Shown here in pieces: positions 51,271 through 59,942 of a stretch of DNA of 64,000 nt. The stretch comes from Polaribacter sp. SA4-10 (GTDB lineage: Bacteria; Bacteroidota; Bacteroidia; Flavobacteriales; Flavobacteriaceae). Both the position numbers and the translations under genes were made by a program. The stretch spans positions 1,959,001 to 2,023,000 of the forward strand of contig NZ_CP019331.1 of the NCBI RefSeq assembly GCF_002163835.1, in the 5' to 3' direction. Numbering within the stretch: position 1 is the first letter of the stretch; every line of letters begins with the position of its first letter. The notes beneath the pieces are model-generated. The model had not been told where the DNA came from. It was given only the letters and a program-made list of their open reading frames with translations, and ran no database searches.

Positions 51271-52131
51271 CTATTTATTTGCCTCTATAAATTTTATAAT
51301 TTCTTTGTAATTTTTGTTCCATGGAAAAAGAAACTGACGCATCATTGGTACGTGTTTTTTATTCAAGAAATTGATCTTTGCATTTGGTTGAAAAGTTTTC
51401 AATTTCTGAACAAAAGATTTATTTTGAGAAATAATCGAAGGATACGTTTTTGTTCCAGTGAACATTAAAAATGGCGGCACTTTTTTAGACAGCCAATAAA
51501 TAGGGGACGCATCTTTCCAATTATCTTGATTTTTTGTCCAAGTTACATCGTAATTGTGGTTCTTCGTTGGAGGATATTTTTTTAAATAAGAGTTCATATC
51601 CAATCCTGCTGCATCATTTAAAATAATCCCTTTAATCATATCTGTATTTTTTAAATACTTAGGGTTTGTACCCACTAGAGCAATCAAGTGACCTCCTGCT
51701 GAATGCCCCATTAAAAATATCTGATCGGGATTCCCGTTATATTTTTCAATATTATCGTAAGTCCATTGAATGGCAGCGGCAACTTCTTTCGCCATCGTAT
51801 CATAATTACCATTAGGACTTAAAGTATAATTAGGAATTACCGTTACCATCTTTTTCTTTCCAAAATTTCGTCCCAAAAAACCATAAATATCTTTATTCCC
51901 TGAAGTCCAATAACCACCGTGAATAAAAATAACAACTGGACTTTTTTCAGAGGTTTGCGTCTGAAATACATTTAACTCCGGAAAAGAGGTTGTTAGAGCT
52001 TCTGTTTTTTTAAGATAAGAAATATCACTTATTTTTTTGGATGCACAACTTGATACTAAAAAAATACAAAAAAGTAATGTTAGGGTTCTGAAAAAAACGG
52101 GAGTTCCTTCTGTTTCTAATGATTTGTTCAT
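51271..52131 (-). CDS. alpha/beta-hydrolase (esterase-like lipoprotein)
   Basis: A 286-aa protein with lipoprotein-type signal (FFRTLTLLFCIFLVSSC, Cys about residue 29). VVIFIHGGYWTSGNKDIYG is the HGG oxyanion block, MGHSAGGHLIALVG the nucleophile elbow with Ser, and KKHVPMM holds the likely catalytic His. It resembles carboxylesterases of the BD-FAE/acetyl-esterase type. It may act on lipids or acylated sugars at the cell surface. An ALDH relic and an SDR gene follow in the higher coordinates on the same strand. Confidence 0.85.
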   Translation of the reverse strand: MNKSLETEGTPVFFRTLTLLFCIFLVSSCASKKISDISYLKKTEALTTSFPELNVFQTQTSEKSPVVIFIHGGYWTSGNKDIYGFLGRNFGKKKMVTVIPNYTLSPNGNYDTMAKEVAAAIQWTYDNIEKYNGNPDQIFLMGHSAGGHLIALVGTNPKYLKNTDMIKGIILNDAAGLDMNSYLKKYPPTKNHNYDVTWTKNQDNWKDASPIYWLSKKVPPFLMFTGTKTYPSIISQNKSFVQKLKTFQPNAKINFLNKKHVPMMRQFLFPWNKNYKEIIKFIEANK

Positions 52132-52185
52132 TAATTTTATTTTAATTGTGTGTTCATCTTTAAAATACTTTATGACTTTGGCGCC

Positions 52186-52398
52186 TTAAATAATTTTTTG
52201 TAACCATGTAGGAATCGTTACAACTGCTCTTTGATTACTAAATGCTAAAAAACTTTCTTTTCCATGGTAATTTCCCATTCCGCTATTTCTTAAACCACCA
52301 AAAGGCAAATTGTGGTTGGTTATGTGCATCAGTGTATCATTAATACAAGCGCCACCAGAGGCAGTTTTAACTAAAACTGCTGCTGCTGTAGCTATCAT
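52186..52398 (-). pseudogene. C-terminal fragment of an aldehyde dehydrogenase
   Basis: Seventy codons that match only the end of class 3-type aldehyde dehydrogenases: SGGACINDTLMHITNHNLPF, GGLRNSGMGNYHGKESFLAF, SNQRAVV. A normal enzyme has about 450-470 residues; the Rossmann fold, catalytic Cys and Glu are missing. The ATG at 52,398 opens a short frame, but function is very unlikely. The gene was probably truncated by deletion, leaving a stump between the SDR and esterase genes. Confidence 0.85.
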
Positions 52399-52411
52399 TA
52401 GCCACTATTAA

Positions 52412-53218
52412 TTATTTTTTATGACCTGTAAAATGCTCCATCGTTTTGTAAATTCCTAAGACCTTCCCCGCAAACCAGTCGAACACATTAATAGACATAA
52501 AACCTTGCCCTATTCTTGTAAGTCTATACATATATCCTGGAATAGTTACCATTCTTTTCTTTTGCTCCATCGCCTTAATAATTGCAAGTGCAGCAGTTTC
52601 TGGTGCTAGAATAGGTATTTTTGATTTTACGCCGTCAAACATTCCTGTATTAATGTAATACGGCATTATCGTTGTGATATTGATGTTCTTTTTTAGCAAT
52701 TTCATCTCCAAACGCAAACTATCGGACCAACCAATTACCGACCATTTACTTGCTGCATATACCGACATTTTAGGGTTCGAGATTAAACCTCCAGAAGAAG
52801 CAATATTACAAATATGACCAGAGTTCTGGTCGAGCATATCATTCAGAAATTCTTTGGTTATGAGCATTGGAGCACTCGCATTAATGTCCATTGTTTTTGA
52901 AATATCTAATGTGGTATGTTCATGAAAATATTTTCCTGCAACAATACCTGCATTATTTATCAATACGTCTACTACGCCAATTTCTTTTTTTACTTTTTTA
53001 GCTGTTTGTTCAATTTGATTGCTATCAGAAACATCCACAATAAATCCTACAACCGTCCCTTTGCTAGCCAATTCTGAAATAGTTTCATCAATCTTTAATT
53101 TATTGATGTCCCAAAGTATCACTTTTGCTCCTCGCTCTAATAGTAAGCGCGCCATAATTTTACCAATCCCAGATGCTCCGCCTGTAATTAGAACTGTTTT
53201 ATTTGTCATTCGTTGCAT
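52412..53218 (-). CDS. short-chain dehydrogenase/reductase (SDR)
   Basis: About 268 aa. Start is ATG 53,218 or the next ATG at 53,209 (MTNKTVLITGGASGIG); the frame extends further upstream, but those residues do not belong to the fold. TGGASGIG is the cofactor loop, NNAGIVAG the NAG motif, and SSGG...YAASKWSV carries catalytic Ser, Tyr and Lys. The C-terminal membrane-proximal part (PGYMYRLTRIG) is like retinol/17-beta-HSD-type SDRs. With the ALDH stump next to it, an alcohol-to-acid route for a lipid-like substrate once existed here. Confidence 0.88.
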   Translation of the reverse strand: MQRMTNKTVLITGGASGIGKIMARLLLERGAKVILWDINKLKIDETISELASKGTVVGFIVDVSDSNQIEQTAKKVKKEIGVVDVLINNAGIVAGKYFHEHTTLDISKTMDINASAPMLITKEFLNDMLDQNSGHICNIASSGGLISNPKMSVYAASKWSVIGWSDSLRLEMKLLKKNINITTIMPYYINTGMFDGVKSKIPILAPETAALAIIKAMEQKKRMVTIPGYMYRLTRIGQGFMSINVFDWFAGKVLGIYKTMEHFTGHKK

Positions 53219-53312
53219 GCTAAAAGTTTTAAGTATCATTACTATGAATGTAAAAATAATGACTTTATAGTTTTTTAGCAATAACAAATGTTATCACTTT
53301 AAATAACCACTT

Positions 53313-53891
53313 TTAAATAGCATTTTTAAGGCGACTAAGATGCACGGAACTAATATTTAAATAAGAAGCAATTAAATGTTGTGGAACTCGCTGAAATATA
53401 TTGGGAAAACTAGCAGTTAAATTATTATATCTCTCTAATGGAGTTTGCGTATACATCGCTTGAATTTTGTCATTAAACATAAAAAAATAATCTTCTGCAA
53501 TGCGTCTGCCTAACTTTTCACCAAACCTCAACTTCTTATATCCATTTTGAACCATTTCAAGTGACATGACTAAAACCTCTGTATCTTCCATTGCCTGAAT
53601 TGAATAATTTGAAGGTATTTCTTTTAAAAAACTCTTATAATCAGTAGCAAATGTTTTTTCTAAGGCAAAGTGAAATGTTTTTTCTTCTCCGTTATTATCA
53701 ACAAAATAAATTCTTAACAAGCCGCTATTTACAAAAAACACCTCTTTACAAATAGTTCCTTCAGAAAGAATGGTTATCTTTTTCTTAAGTGTTTTTACTT
53801 GTAACATGGATGAATAGTAAGACCATTCTTCATCGCTAATTTCAATATAACTAGAAATAACTTGCTGTATGTTTTTGAATTGATCGCTCAT
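53313..53891 (-). CDS. Crp/Fnr-family transcriptional regulator
   Basis: A 192-aa protein with an N-terminal cyclic-nucleotide-binding-type beta-roll (KKKITILSEGTICKEVFFVN; DNNGEEKTFHFALEKTF) and a C-terminal HTH (RVPQHLIASYLNISSVHLSR) typical of Bacteroidota members. No Fe-S Cys cluster is seen. It precedes the SDR gene in the same direction (94-nt gap between genes) and may regulate the SDR/ALDH/esterase group. Confidence 0.88.
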   Translation of the reverse strand: MSDQFKNIQQVISSYIEISDEEWSYYSSMLQVKTLKKKITILSEGTICKEVFFVNSGLLRIYFVDNNGEEKTFHFALEKTFATDYKSFLKEIPSNYSIQAMEDTEVLVMSLEMVQNGYKKLRFGEKLGRRIAEDYFFMFNDKIQAMYTQTPLERYNNLTASFPNIFQRVPQHLIASYLNISSVHLSRLKNAI

Positions 53892-54014
53892 TTTATGAAT
53901 CCTAGTTTACCAAACATCCTTTCTTATTGGGCGCTAATTCAGTCGCTTTATTTTATGAGATGTATAAGCGAAGTTATCTTTTTGAAACTTCAGAAACAAA
54001 TCAAACTATCAAAA

Positions 54015-54050
54015 CAAAAAAATCCCAAGCTAGAAGCTCAGGATTTCAAT
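54015..54050 (-). terminator. intrinsic terminator downstream of odhB
   Basis: AAATCC (54,020-54,025) pairs with GGATTT (54,041-54,046) and an inner AGCT/AGCT step lies between them. On the minus strand a T-run follows (complement of 54,016-54,022). Confidence 0.75.
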
Positions 54051-54072
54051 ATTTATAAGTCTATTTATTAGA

Positions 54073-55278
54073 CTACATTTCTAATGCTTTTGTTGGGTTG
54101 TTATCCATCAATAATTCCATAGGATTTTCTAATGCTTCTTTAACAGCAACTAAGAAACCAACAGATTCTCTACCATCTACAATTCTATGATCATAAGACA
54201 AAGCAACATACATAATAGGTTGTATTTCAACTTGCCCATTTACAGCCATTGGTCTGTTTACAATATTGTGCATTCCTAAGATTCCACTTTGTGGAGGATT
54301 TAAAATTGGCGTAGATAACATAGAACCAAAAACACCACCATTTGTAATGGTAAAAGTTCCACCCGTCATTTCATCAATTGTTATTTGTCCATCTCTAGCT
54401 CTAATTGCTAAACGTTTTACTTCAGATTCTACACCTCTAAAAGACAAGTTTTCTGCATTTCTAATTACGGGAACCATTAAACCTTTTGGTCCGGAAACTG
54501 CAATAGAAATATCTTGAAAATCATTTTTGATTTGGAAATCTCCATCAATCATCGAATTCACATCAGGAAACAATTTTAAAGCTCTTACAACAGCTAACGT
54601 GAAGAAAGACATAAATCCTAATCCAACGCCATGTTTTGCTTTAAAATCTTCTTTAAATTGTTTACGCAAATCAAAAATTGGCTGCATGTTTACTTCATTA
54701 AAAGTAGTTAACATAGCCGTTTCGCTTTTTACAGCAACCAAACGCTCTGCAACTTTTCTACGCAACATAGACATTTTCTTACGCTCAGTACCTCTAGAAC
54801 CAGTTGTTGGTTGCGTTCCCATAGAAGGCACCGCTTTTACTGCATCCTCTTTAGTAATTCTACCATCTTTTCCAGATCCACTTATAGTAGTTGCAGAAAT
54901 TCCTTTTTCAGCTAATACTTTCTTAGCTGCAGGAGAAGCAGTACCAGTAGCATATGTTGCTGCTTTTGGAGCTTCTTTTACGGCAACTTTCTTTTCTTCT
55001 TTTGGAGCTTCAGTTTTAGCAGCAGCACCTGCTGGTTTAGCAGCGCTTGTATCAATTAGGCAAACTACTTCACCAACATTAACAGCATCACCTTCCTCAG
55101 CTTTTAAAGTGATAATTCCGCTTTCTTCTGCAGGCAATTCTAAAGTTGCTTTGTCAGAATCTACTTCAGCAATAGGTTGATCTTTTTCAACATAATCACC
55201 ATCTTCTACTAACCACGTTGCAATTTCTACTTCTGTAATTGATTCTCCCGGAGAAGGAACTTTCATTTCTAAAATCAT
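54073..55278 (-). CDS. odhB: 2-oxoglutarate dehydrogenase E2, dihydrolipoyl succinyltransferase
   Basis: A 401-aa E2 (also called sucB). One lipoyl domain (residues 1-77; [17 protein letters not shown] holds the lipoyl Lys), an Ala/Lys/Pro linker, an E1/E3-binding domain (about 115-150; [13 protein letters not shown]...GRITKED) and the catalytic domain ending [20 protein letters not shown] with His and Asp. It transfers succinyl groups to CoA in the TCA cycle. It lies downstream of sucA in the same direction, separated by 241 nt that contain nested palindromic repeats. Confidence 0.96.
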   Translation of the reverse strand: MILEMKVPSPGESITEVEIATWLVEDGDYVEKDQPIAEVDSDKATLELPAEESGIITLKAEEGDAVNVGEVVCLIDTSAAKPAGAAAKTEAPKEEKKVAVKEAPKAATYATGTASPAAKKVLAEKGISATTISGSGKDGRITKEDAVKAVPSMGTQPTTGSRGTERKKMSMLRRKVAERLVAVKSETAMLTTFNEVNMQPIFDLRKQFKEDFKAKHGVGLGFMSFFTLAVVRALKLFPDVNSMIDGDFQIKNDFQDISIAVSGPKGLMVPVIRNAENLSFRGVESEVKRLAIRARDGQITIDEMTGGTFTITNGGVFGSMLSTPILNPPQSGILGMHNIVNRPMAVNGQVEIQPIMYVALSYDHRIVDGRESVGFLVAVKEALENPMELLMDNNPTKALEM

Positions 55279-55346
55279 CAGTTCTTATTTTATGTATGCT
55301 GAACTAGATTCAGCACCTCAATTTATTAATTTATTCTTTTTTACTA

Positions 55347-55520
55347 TTTGGGCGTTTTAACAGGCTTTCCACTATATCTTTTCTTTTTTTTTGTCATTGT
55401 GAAGTTTACTTTTTTGTAAACTGTGGCAATCTCTTAATTATAACAGATTGCTTCGTACCTCGCAATGACGCCTATTTATATAGACAAAGAAAAGGATGTC
55501 GTTTCAATCCTTAACGCGCC
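55347..55520. repeat. family D palindromic repeat interrupted by a family C element
   Basis: The left part TTTGGGCGTTTTAACAGG ... ATATCTTTTCTTT (55,347-55,386) and the right part AAAGAAAAGGATGTCG ... CAATCCTTAACGCGCC (55,486-55,520) are inverted and belong together. The middle is a second, unrelated palindrome (55,393-55,470). The right end reaches into the sucA stop codon (55,520-55,522). It lies between sucA and odhB. Confidence 0.75.
55393..55470. mobile_element. family C palindromic element nested in family D
   Basis: The left arm GTCATTGTGAAG...GTGGCAATCT and right arm AGATTGCTTCGTACCTCGCAATGACG are inverted copies. The tip GTCATTGYGA resembles the tips of families A and B. No coding region is present. 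Confidence 0.7.
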
Positions 55521-58252
55521 TACTCATTATCAAAAACACTATCAATAACTGCTTTATGACGTTTTTTAAATCTTGTGCTAGAACCTGCTGCCGGTACTGC
55601 ATAATATTTACGAGAACGAACAGTTAATTTTACCAACTCAAAACGCTCTAACATAAAACTCCAAGCACCCATGTTTCTAGGCTCTTCTTGTGCCCAAATA
55701 TATTCTTCAATATTTGGATATCTATCAATTACTTTTTGAATTTTCTCTAAATGTAAAGGGAATAATTGTTCAATTCTAACTAAAGCAACATCATCTCTTT
55801 CTAATTTTTCTCTTTCTTCAAGTAAATCATAATAGAATTTACCCATACAGAAAACTAGTTTCTTTACATTTTTAGGGTTTAGTGTATCATCTATAACTTC
55901 TTGGAATTCTCCGTTTGCTAAATCTTGAATCGTATTCACCGCTTTTGGATGACGTAATAAACTTTTTGGCGTAAATACAATTAATGGTTTTCTATAATTA
56001 CGTTTCATTTGTCTACGTAATAAATGATAGAAATTAGCCGGTGTTGTACAGTTTGTAACGGTCATGTTATCTATTGCACATAATTGTAAATAACGCTCTA
56101 TTCTTGCAGATGAATGCTCAGAACCTTGTCCTTCATAACCATGAGGTAATAAGACTACAATTCCGTTTTGTAATTTCCACTTATCTTCTGCAGCAGAAAT
56201 GTATTGGTCAAATATAATCTGAGCTCCGTTAGAGAAATCTCCAAACTGAGCTTCCCAAATAGTTAATGTATTAGGGTTTGCCATGGCATAACCATAATCA
56301 AAACCTAAGACACCGTATTCAGACAATAACGAGTTATAAATCGTCATTTTCCCTTTACTTTTTGGATTTGTGTTTAATAAATTTATTCTCTCTTCTGTAA
56401 TTTCATCACGTAAAACAGCGTGTCTATGAGAAAAAGTTCCTCTTTCTACATCTTGTCCAGAAATACGAACATTAAATCCTTCTTCCATTAAACTTCCATA
56501 GGCAAGGTTTTCAGCCATTCCCCAATCTAATTTATTGGTCTCAAAAACCATTTTATCTCTACCTTGTAGAATACGTTCTGCTTTTTTAACAAATTTTACA
56601 TTCTCTGGAACTGTAGAAACTACTTTTGCAATATTTTTTAATCCATCTTCAGAATATTGTGTATTCTCAGTAAGCAACATGGCGTCTAAATCTTGACGCT
56701 CATATCCTTTCCAAGTAGATTTCATAAATTCTCTAAGCTTAGAGGTTTTTACTTTCTTAGCTTCTTCAAATTCTCTTTCAAGCATTTGTTTAAACTCAGT
56801 AGTAATTTCATTTAAATAAGTGTCATTTATAGAACCCTCAGTTAATAATTGTTCTACATAAATATCTTTTGGATTTTTATGCTTTGCAATTGCTTTGTAT
56901 AATTTTGGTTGTGTAAAACGAGGTTCATCACCTTCATTATGGCCATATTTTCTATAGCCTAATAAATCGATAAAAATATCCGATTTAAACTTCATTCTAA
57001 ATTCTAATGCCATTTCCATTGCATGGCAAACAGCTTCTGTATCGTCTGCATTAACGTGTAAAACAGGTGACAAGGTTACTTTAGCAACATCAGTACAATA
57101 CGTACTAGAACGTGCGTCTAAATAGTTGGTAGTAAACCCAATTTGATTGTTTACAACAATATGAATTGTTCCTCCTGTTTTATAACCATTTAATTTTGCC
57201 ATTTGAGTTACCTCATAAACAATACCTTGACCTGCAATTGCAGCATCTCCATGAATTATAATAGGTAATATCTTGCTTTCGTCACCCTTGTATTTTCTAT
57301 CAATCTTAGCTCTTGTAATCCCTTCAACTACCGCTGCAACGGTTTCTAAGTGAGATGGATTTGGAACTAAATTCATTTTAATTTTGTTTCCATCTCTAAA
57401 AGTTTTACTTAAAGTTAAACCTAAATGGTATTTTACATCTCCATCAATATCCTCATCTTCAAAATCTTTACCTTCAAATTCACTAAATAAGTCTCTAACA
57501 GGTTTTTTAAAAATGTTTACCAATGTATTTAATCTACCTCGATGCGCCATTCCAATAACACATTCTTTTACCCCATAAATTCCTGCAGCATCGCGCAAAG
57601 CAACACTAATTCCAGGAATTAAAGCTTCTCCTCCTTCTAAAGAAAAACGTTTTTGACCAACATATTTAGTTTGTAAAAAACTTTCAAAAGTAACTGCTTG
57701 GTTTAATTTACCTAAAATATATTTCTTAGCTTCTACAGAATAATTAGGGCGATTATCATTTGTATTCAAACGATTCTGCCACCATTTTAACTTTTCTGGA
57801 TTACGCATATACATGTATTCTACACCAATAGAATCACAAAAAATACGTTGTAAGTTTTTAATTATTTCAGAAAGTGTTGTTTTACCTAAACCTAAAACTT
57901 CACCAGCAGAAAATGTTTTACCTAAATCCTCTTTAGATAATCCAAAATTTTCTATGTCTAAAGTTGGCTTGTATTGTCTTCTATCTCTAACTGGGTTTGT
58001 TTCAGTAAACAAGTGCCCACGGGTTCTATACCCGTTTATAAGATCTACAACCAGAAATTCTTTTTTTACTTCTTCAGGAATTTCTGTAGAAACATCCTCA
58101 TCTTTAAAAGAATAGTTTTCATTGGCTAAATCATACCCTTGAAAAAAACTTCTCCAACTAGGTTCAACCGAATCTGGATTAACTAAATACTGGTCGTATA
58201 AATCGGCGATAAAGCCTGTGTGTGCTGCGTTTAAGAACGAAAATTTGTCCAT
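55520..58252 (-). CDS. sucA: 2-oxoglutarate dehydrogenase E1 component
   Basis: A 910-aa thiamine-diphosphate enzyme. The N-terminal E2-binding segment (FSFLNAAHTGFIADLYDQYL) is followed by MAHRGRLNTLVNI, IHGDAAIAGQGIVYEVTQMA (ThDP-binding GDG-like block), HRHAVLRDE and LLPHGYEGQGSEHSSARIER. It decarboxylates 2-oxoglutarate and passes succinyl groups to OdhB. Length is typical. The TATTTTTG -7 element lies 40-47 nt upstream. Confidence 0.97.
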   Translation of the reverse strand: MDKFSFLNAAHTGFIADLYDQYLVNPDSVEPSWRSFFQGYDLANENYSFKDEDVSTEIPEEVKKEFLVVDLINGYRTRGHLFTETNPVRDRRQYKPTLDIENFGLSKEDLGKTFSAGEVLGLGKTTLSEIIKNLQRIFCDSIGVEYMYMRNPEKLKWWQNRLNTNDNRPNYSVEAKKYILGKLNQAVTFESFLQTKYVGQKRFSLEGGEALIPGISVALRDAAGIYGVKECVIGMAHRGRLNTLVNIFKKPVRDLFSEFEGKDFEDEDIDGDVKYHLGLTLSKTFRDGNKIKMNLVPNPSHLETVAAVVEGITRAKIDRKYKGDESKILPIIIHGDAAIAGQGIVYEVTQMAKLNGYKTGGTIHIVVNNQIGFTTNYLDARSSTYCTDVAKVTLSPVLHVNADDTEAVCHAMEMALEFRMKFKSDIFIDLLGYRKYGHNEGDEPRFTQPKLYKAIAKHKNPKDIYVEQLLTEGSINDTYLNEITTEFKQMLEREFEEAKKVKTSKLREFMKSTWKGYERQDLDAMLLTENTQYSEDGLKNIAKVVSTVPENVKFVKKAERILQGRDKMVFETNKLDWGMAENLAYGSLMEEGFNVRISGQDVERGTFSHRHAVLRDEITEERINLLNTNPKSKGKMTIYNSLLSEYGVLGFDYGYAMANPNTLTIWEAQFGDFSNGAQIIFDQYISAAEDKWKLQNGIVVLLPHGYEGQGSEHSSARIERYLQLCAIDNMTVTNCTTPANFYHLLRRQMKRNYRKPLIVFTPKSLLRHPKAVNTIQDLANGEFQEVIDDTLNPKNVKKLVFCMGKFYYDLLEEREKLERDDVALVRIEQLFPLHLEKIQKVIDRYPNIEEYIWAQEEPRNMGAWSFMLERFELVKLTVRSRKYYAVPAAGSSTRFKKRHKAVIDSVFDNE

Positions 58253-58291
58253 ATAATAGTTTGCGCTTAAGATCTAAGCATATTCTAAAGG

Positions 58292-58299
58292 CAAAAATA
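58292..58299 (-). promoter_or_regulatory. -7 promoter element for sucA
   Basis: On the minus strand TATTTTTG (complement of 58,292-58,299) fits TAnnTTTG; the -33 side shows only TTCT/TTCTT. Confidence 0.45.
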
Positions 58300-58367
58300 C
58301 AATAATTTGAAATTTAAAGAAGAATTTATCTTTATTATATAAAAAAATAAAAAAAATTACAAAAACA

Positions 58368-58398
58368 CTTGGACATGTCTTAAAAAGATTTATATTTG
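58368..58398 (+). promoter_or_regulatory. promoter of the tRNA cluster (-33 CTTG, N19, -7 TATATTTG)
   Basis: CTTG (58,368-58,371), 19 nt, then TATATTTG (58,391-58,398). This is close to the Bacteroidota sigma-A consensus TTTG-N19-TAnnTTTG. Transcription should start about 6 nt later, some 25 nt before tRNA-Asn. Confidence 0.8.
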
Positions 58399-58428
58399 CA
58401 CTCGCTAAACACAAAACGTGTAGCAAAC

Positions 58429-58502
58429 TCCTCTTTAGCTCAGTTGGTTAGAGCATCTGACTGTTAATCAGAGGGTCCAAGGTTCGAGTCCTTGAAGAGG
58501 AG
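58429..58502 (+). tRNA. tRNA-Asn (GTT)
   Basis: 74 nt. Acceptor TCCTCTT pairs with AAGAGGA; D-loop TAGCTCAGTTGGTTAGAGCA; anticodon loop CTGTTAA with GTT; T-loop GGTTCGAGTCC. The CCA is not encoded. First of three tRNAs read from the promoter at 58,368. Confidence 0.97.
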
Positions 58503-58523
58503 CTAAGTTCATTTACATTGACT

Positions 58524-58595
58524 GCGAAAGTAGCTCAGGGGTAGAGCATCACCTTGCCAAGGTGGGGGTCGCGGGTTCAAATCCCGTCTTTCGCT
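58524..58595 (+). tRNA. tRNA-Gly (GCC)
   Basis: 72 nt. Acceptor GCGAAAG pairs with CTTTCGC; anticodon GCC in CCTTGCCAAGG; T arm GCGGGTTCAAATCCCG. The CCA is not encoded. 21 nt after tRNA-Asn. Confidence 0.97.
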
Positions 58596-58618
58596 CTATT
58601 GTAAAACAAATTACCAAT

Positions 58619-58704
58619 GCTGAAGTGGTGGAATTGGTAGACACGCTGGACTTAAAATCCAGTGGTCAGTAATGGCCGTGCGGGTTCAAGTCCCGCCTTC
58701 AGTA
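58619..58704 (+). tRNA. tRNA-Leu (TAA)
   Basis: 86 nt with a long variable arm (GTGGTCAGTAATGGCCGT). Acceptor GCTGAAG pairs with CTTCAGT (terminal G-T wobble); anticodon TAA in GGACTTAAAATCC; T arm GCGGGTTCAAGTCCCGC. The CCA is not encoded. Confidence 0.97.
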
Positions 58705-58742
58705 CTAAAACCGTAACATTTATTTGTTACGGTTTTTTTTTG
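58705..58742 (+). terminator. intrinsic terminator of the tRNA cluster
   Basis: The 11-bp stem AAAACCGTAAC / GTTACGGTTTT (58,707-58,717 with 58,726-58,736) is followed by T-rich sequence directly after tRNA-Leu. Confidence 0.92.
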
Positions 58743-58760
58743 TTTTACACTATTTCACAC

Positions 58761-58800
58761 AAAAAAAGAGAGCTGAAAATTAATTTAGCTCTCTTTGATA
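58761..58800 (-). terminator. minus-strand terminator without an obvious gene
   Basis: The 10-bp stem AAAGAGAGCT / AGCTCTCTTT (58,765-58,774 with 58,787-58,796) is followed on the minus strand by seven T. The nearest minus-strand gene is about 600 nt upstream of it (Lrp/AsnC regulator, stop at 59,401), which suggests an unannotated transcript between. Confidence 0.75.
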
Positions 58801-59400
58801 CAATTCATAAATCCCCCAACGTATGATTGTCTTAATATAAAATTAATTCAACTTTAATTTGTAATAATGATTATCACATTACAAATAAACAAAAAGGTAT
58901 AACTCTCTTGCTTAATAATTCGATTAGTGAACTGTAAGTTTCGGTGAATGGTTACTTTTACCCGTTAACTAGATTATTTAAGGTAATTAACTAAGTTTAA
59001 AGTAAGTTTGATCACTTCATAAACTCACTTTTATTAAATCTACTAACAGGAGTAACATTTTTCTTAAAAAGAACACTATTATATTCTCAGAAATATTAAT
59101 TATAAGCCAACCATGCACTCTTAAAAATAGTGATGGAGGAATTTTTTATCTATTTTTTAATGTAGAATGAATTATGTAAATCTTTTTTTTAAATTTTATT
59201 ATTATCTCCTTTTGATTCAATTAAAAAAAAATGAAAGGTTTTTCATCATCACTTAAAAGCAGCGAAATTGAATTCATTTTATAAATAATTAAATTATAGG
59301 GAGCATACAAAACTGAAGTAAGAAAATCTAAAAAATACACTTGCTAGCTTACCTGCATATAAAGCAGGGTAAGTCATTGATAAAAATAGGTGAATAGTTT
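58801..59400. other. 600-nt intergenic region without a gene; possible ncRNA on minus strand
   Basis: No ORF of convincing composition in any frame. It contains an inverted repeat TTTGTAAT ... ATTACAAA (58,858-58,885) around TGATTATCA, and a hairpin CTTACCTGC / GCAGGGTAAG (59,348-59,373). A minus-strand terminator lies at its left end, so a small RNA read on the minus strand is possible. Confidence 0.35.
58858..58885. promoter_or_regulatory. 28-bp inverted repeat with TGATTATCA core
   Basis: Outer arms TTTGTAAT / ATTACAAA surround AATGATTATCAC. The centre resembles a Fur-box-like AATGATnATCA pattern and the outer arms equal those of the palindrome at 3,190. It could be an operator or an RNA hairpin. 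Confidence 0.35.
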
Positions 59401-59850
59401 TTATATGTTGATTTGTCTATCTATTTGTTGATCTAAAGAAATAAAGGTTTCTGTTCTAGAAACCCCTTTAATATTTTGAATATCCTTATTTAAAAGGCTC
59501 ATTAAATCTTCATTATTTTTACACATAACTTTAATAAAAATAGCATAATTACCTGTAGTATAATGGCTTTCTACAACTTCTGGAATATCTTTTAGCCTTT
59601 TTATTGCTGATGAATATTGACTTGATGAATCTAAAAAAACACCTACAAAAGCTGTTGTTGTATATCCTAAAGATTTTGGGTTGATAATCATTTTATACCC
59701 ATCTATTAAATCAGATTTTTCTAATTTTCTTAATCTTTGATGAATTGCAGCTCCAGAAATACCAACTTCCCTTGCAATACTAAGCACAGGTGTTCTTGCA
59801 TCTTTTACCAACCTTTTTATAATTATTTTATCAATTCCGTCTATTTTCAT
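59401..59850 (-). CDS. Lrp/AsnC-family transcriptional regulator
   Basis: A 149-aa protein. The N-terminal HTH (DKIIIKRLVKDARTPVLSIA; REVGISGAAIHQRLRKLEKS) and the C-terminal RAM/AsnC ligand-binding domain (GYTTTAFVGVFLDSSSQYSS; YHYTTGNYAIF-like SHYTTGNYAIFIKVMCKN) are complete. It is probably an octameric regulator responding to amino acids. The accC terminator lies immediately upstream, so it has its own promoter. Confidence 0.93.
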   Translation of the reverse strand: MKIDGIDKIIIKRLVKDARTPVLSIAREVGISGAAIHQRLRKLEKSDLIDGYKMIINPKSLGYTTTAFVGVFLDSSSQYSSAIKRLKDIPEVVESHYTTGNYAIFIKVMCKNNEDLMSLLNKDIQNIKGVSRTETFISLDQQIDRQINI

Positions 59851-59876
59851 TTTAACTATATTTACTATAAAGATAA

Positions 59877-59912
59877 AAAAAATAGAGAATACAAATTGTA
59901 TTCTCTATTTTC
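59877..59912 (-). terminator. intrinsic terminator downstream of accC
   Basis: The 14-bp stem AATAGAGAATACAA / TTGTATTCTCTATT (59,881-59,894 with 59,896-59,909) is followed on the minus strand by a T-run (complement of 59,875-59,882). Confidence 0.88.
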
Positions 59913-59942
59913 ATTTATTATTAATAACTAAATATTAAGATA

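Noticed and set aside
54527..55180. 217-aa plus-strand frame opposite odhB
   Set aside because: It is the antisense of a clear E2 gene, with Ala/Ser/Thr-rich composition arising from the complementary strand.
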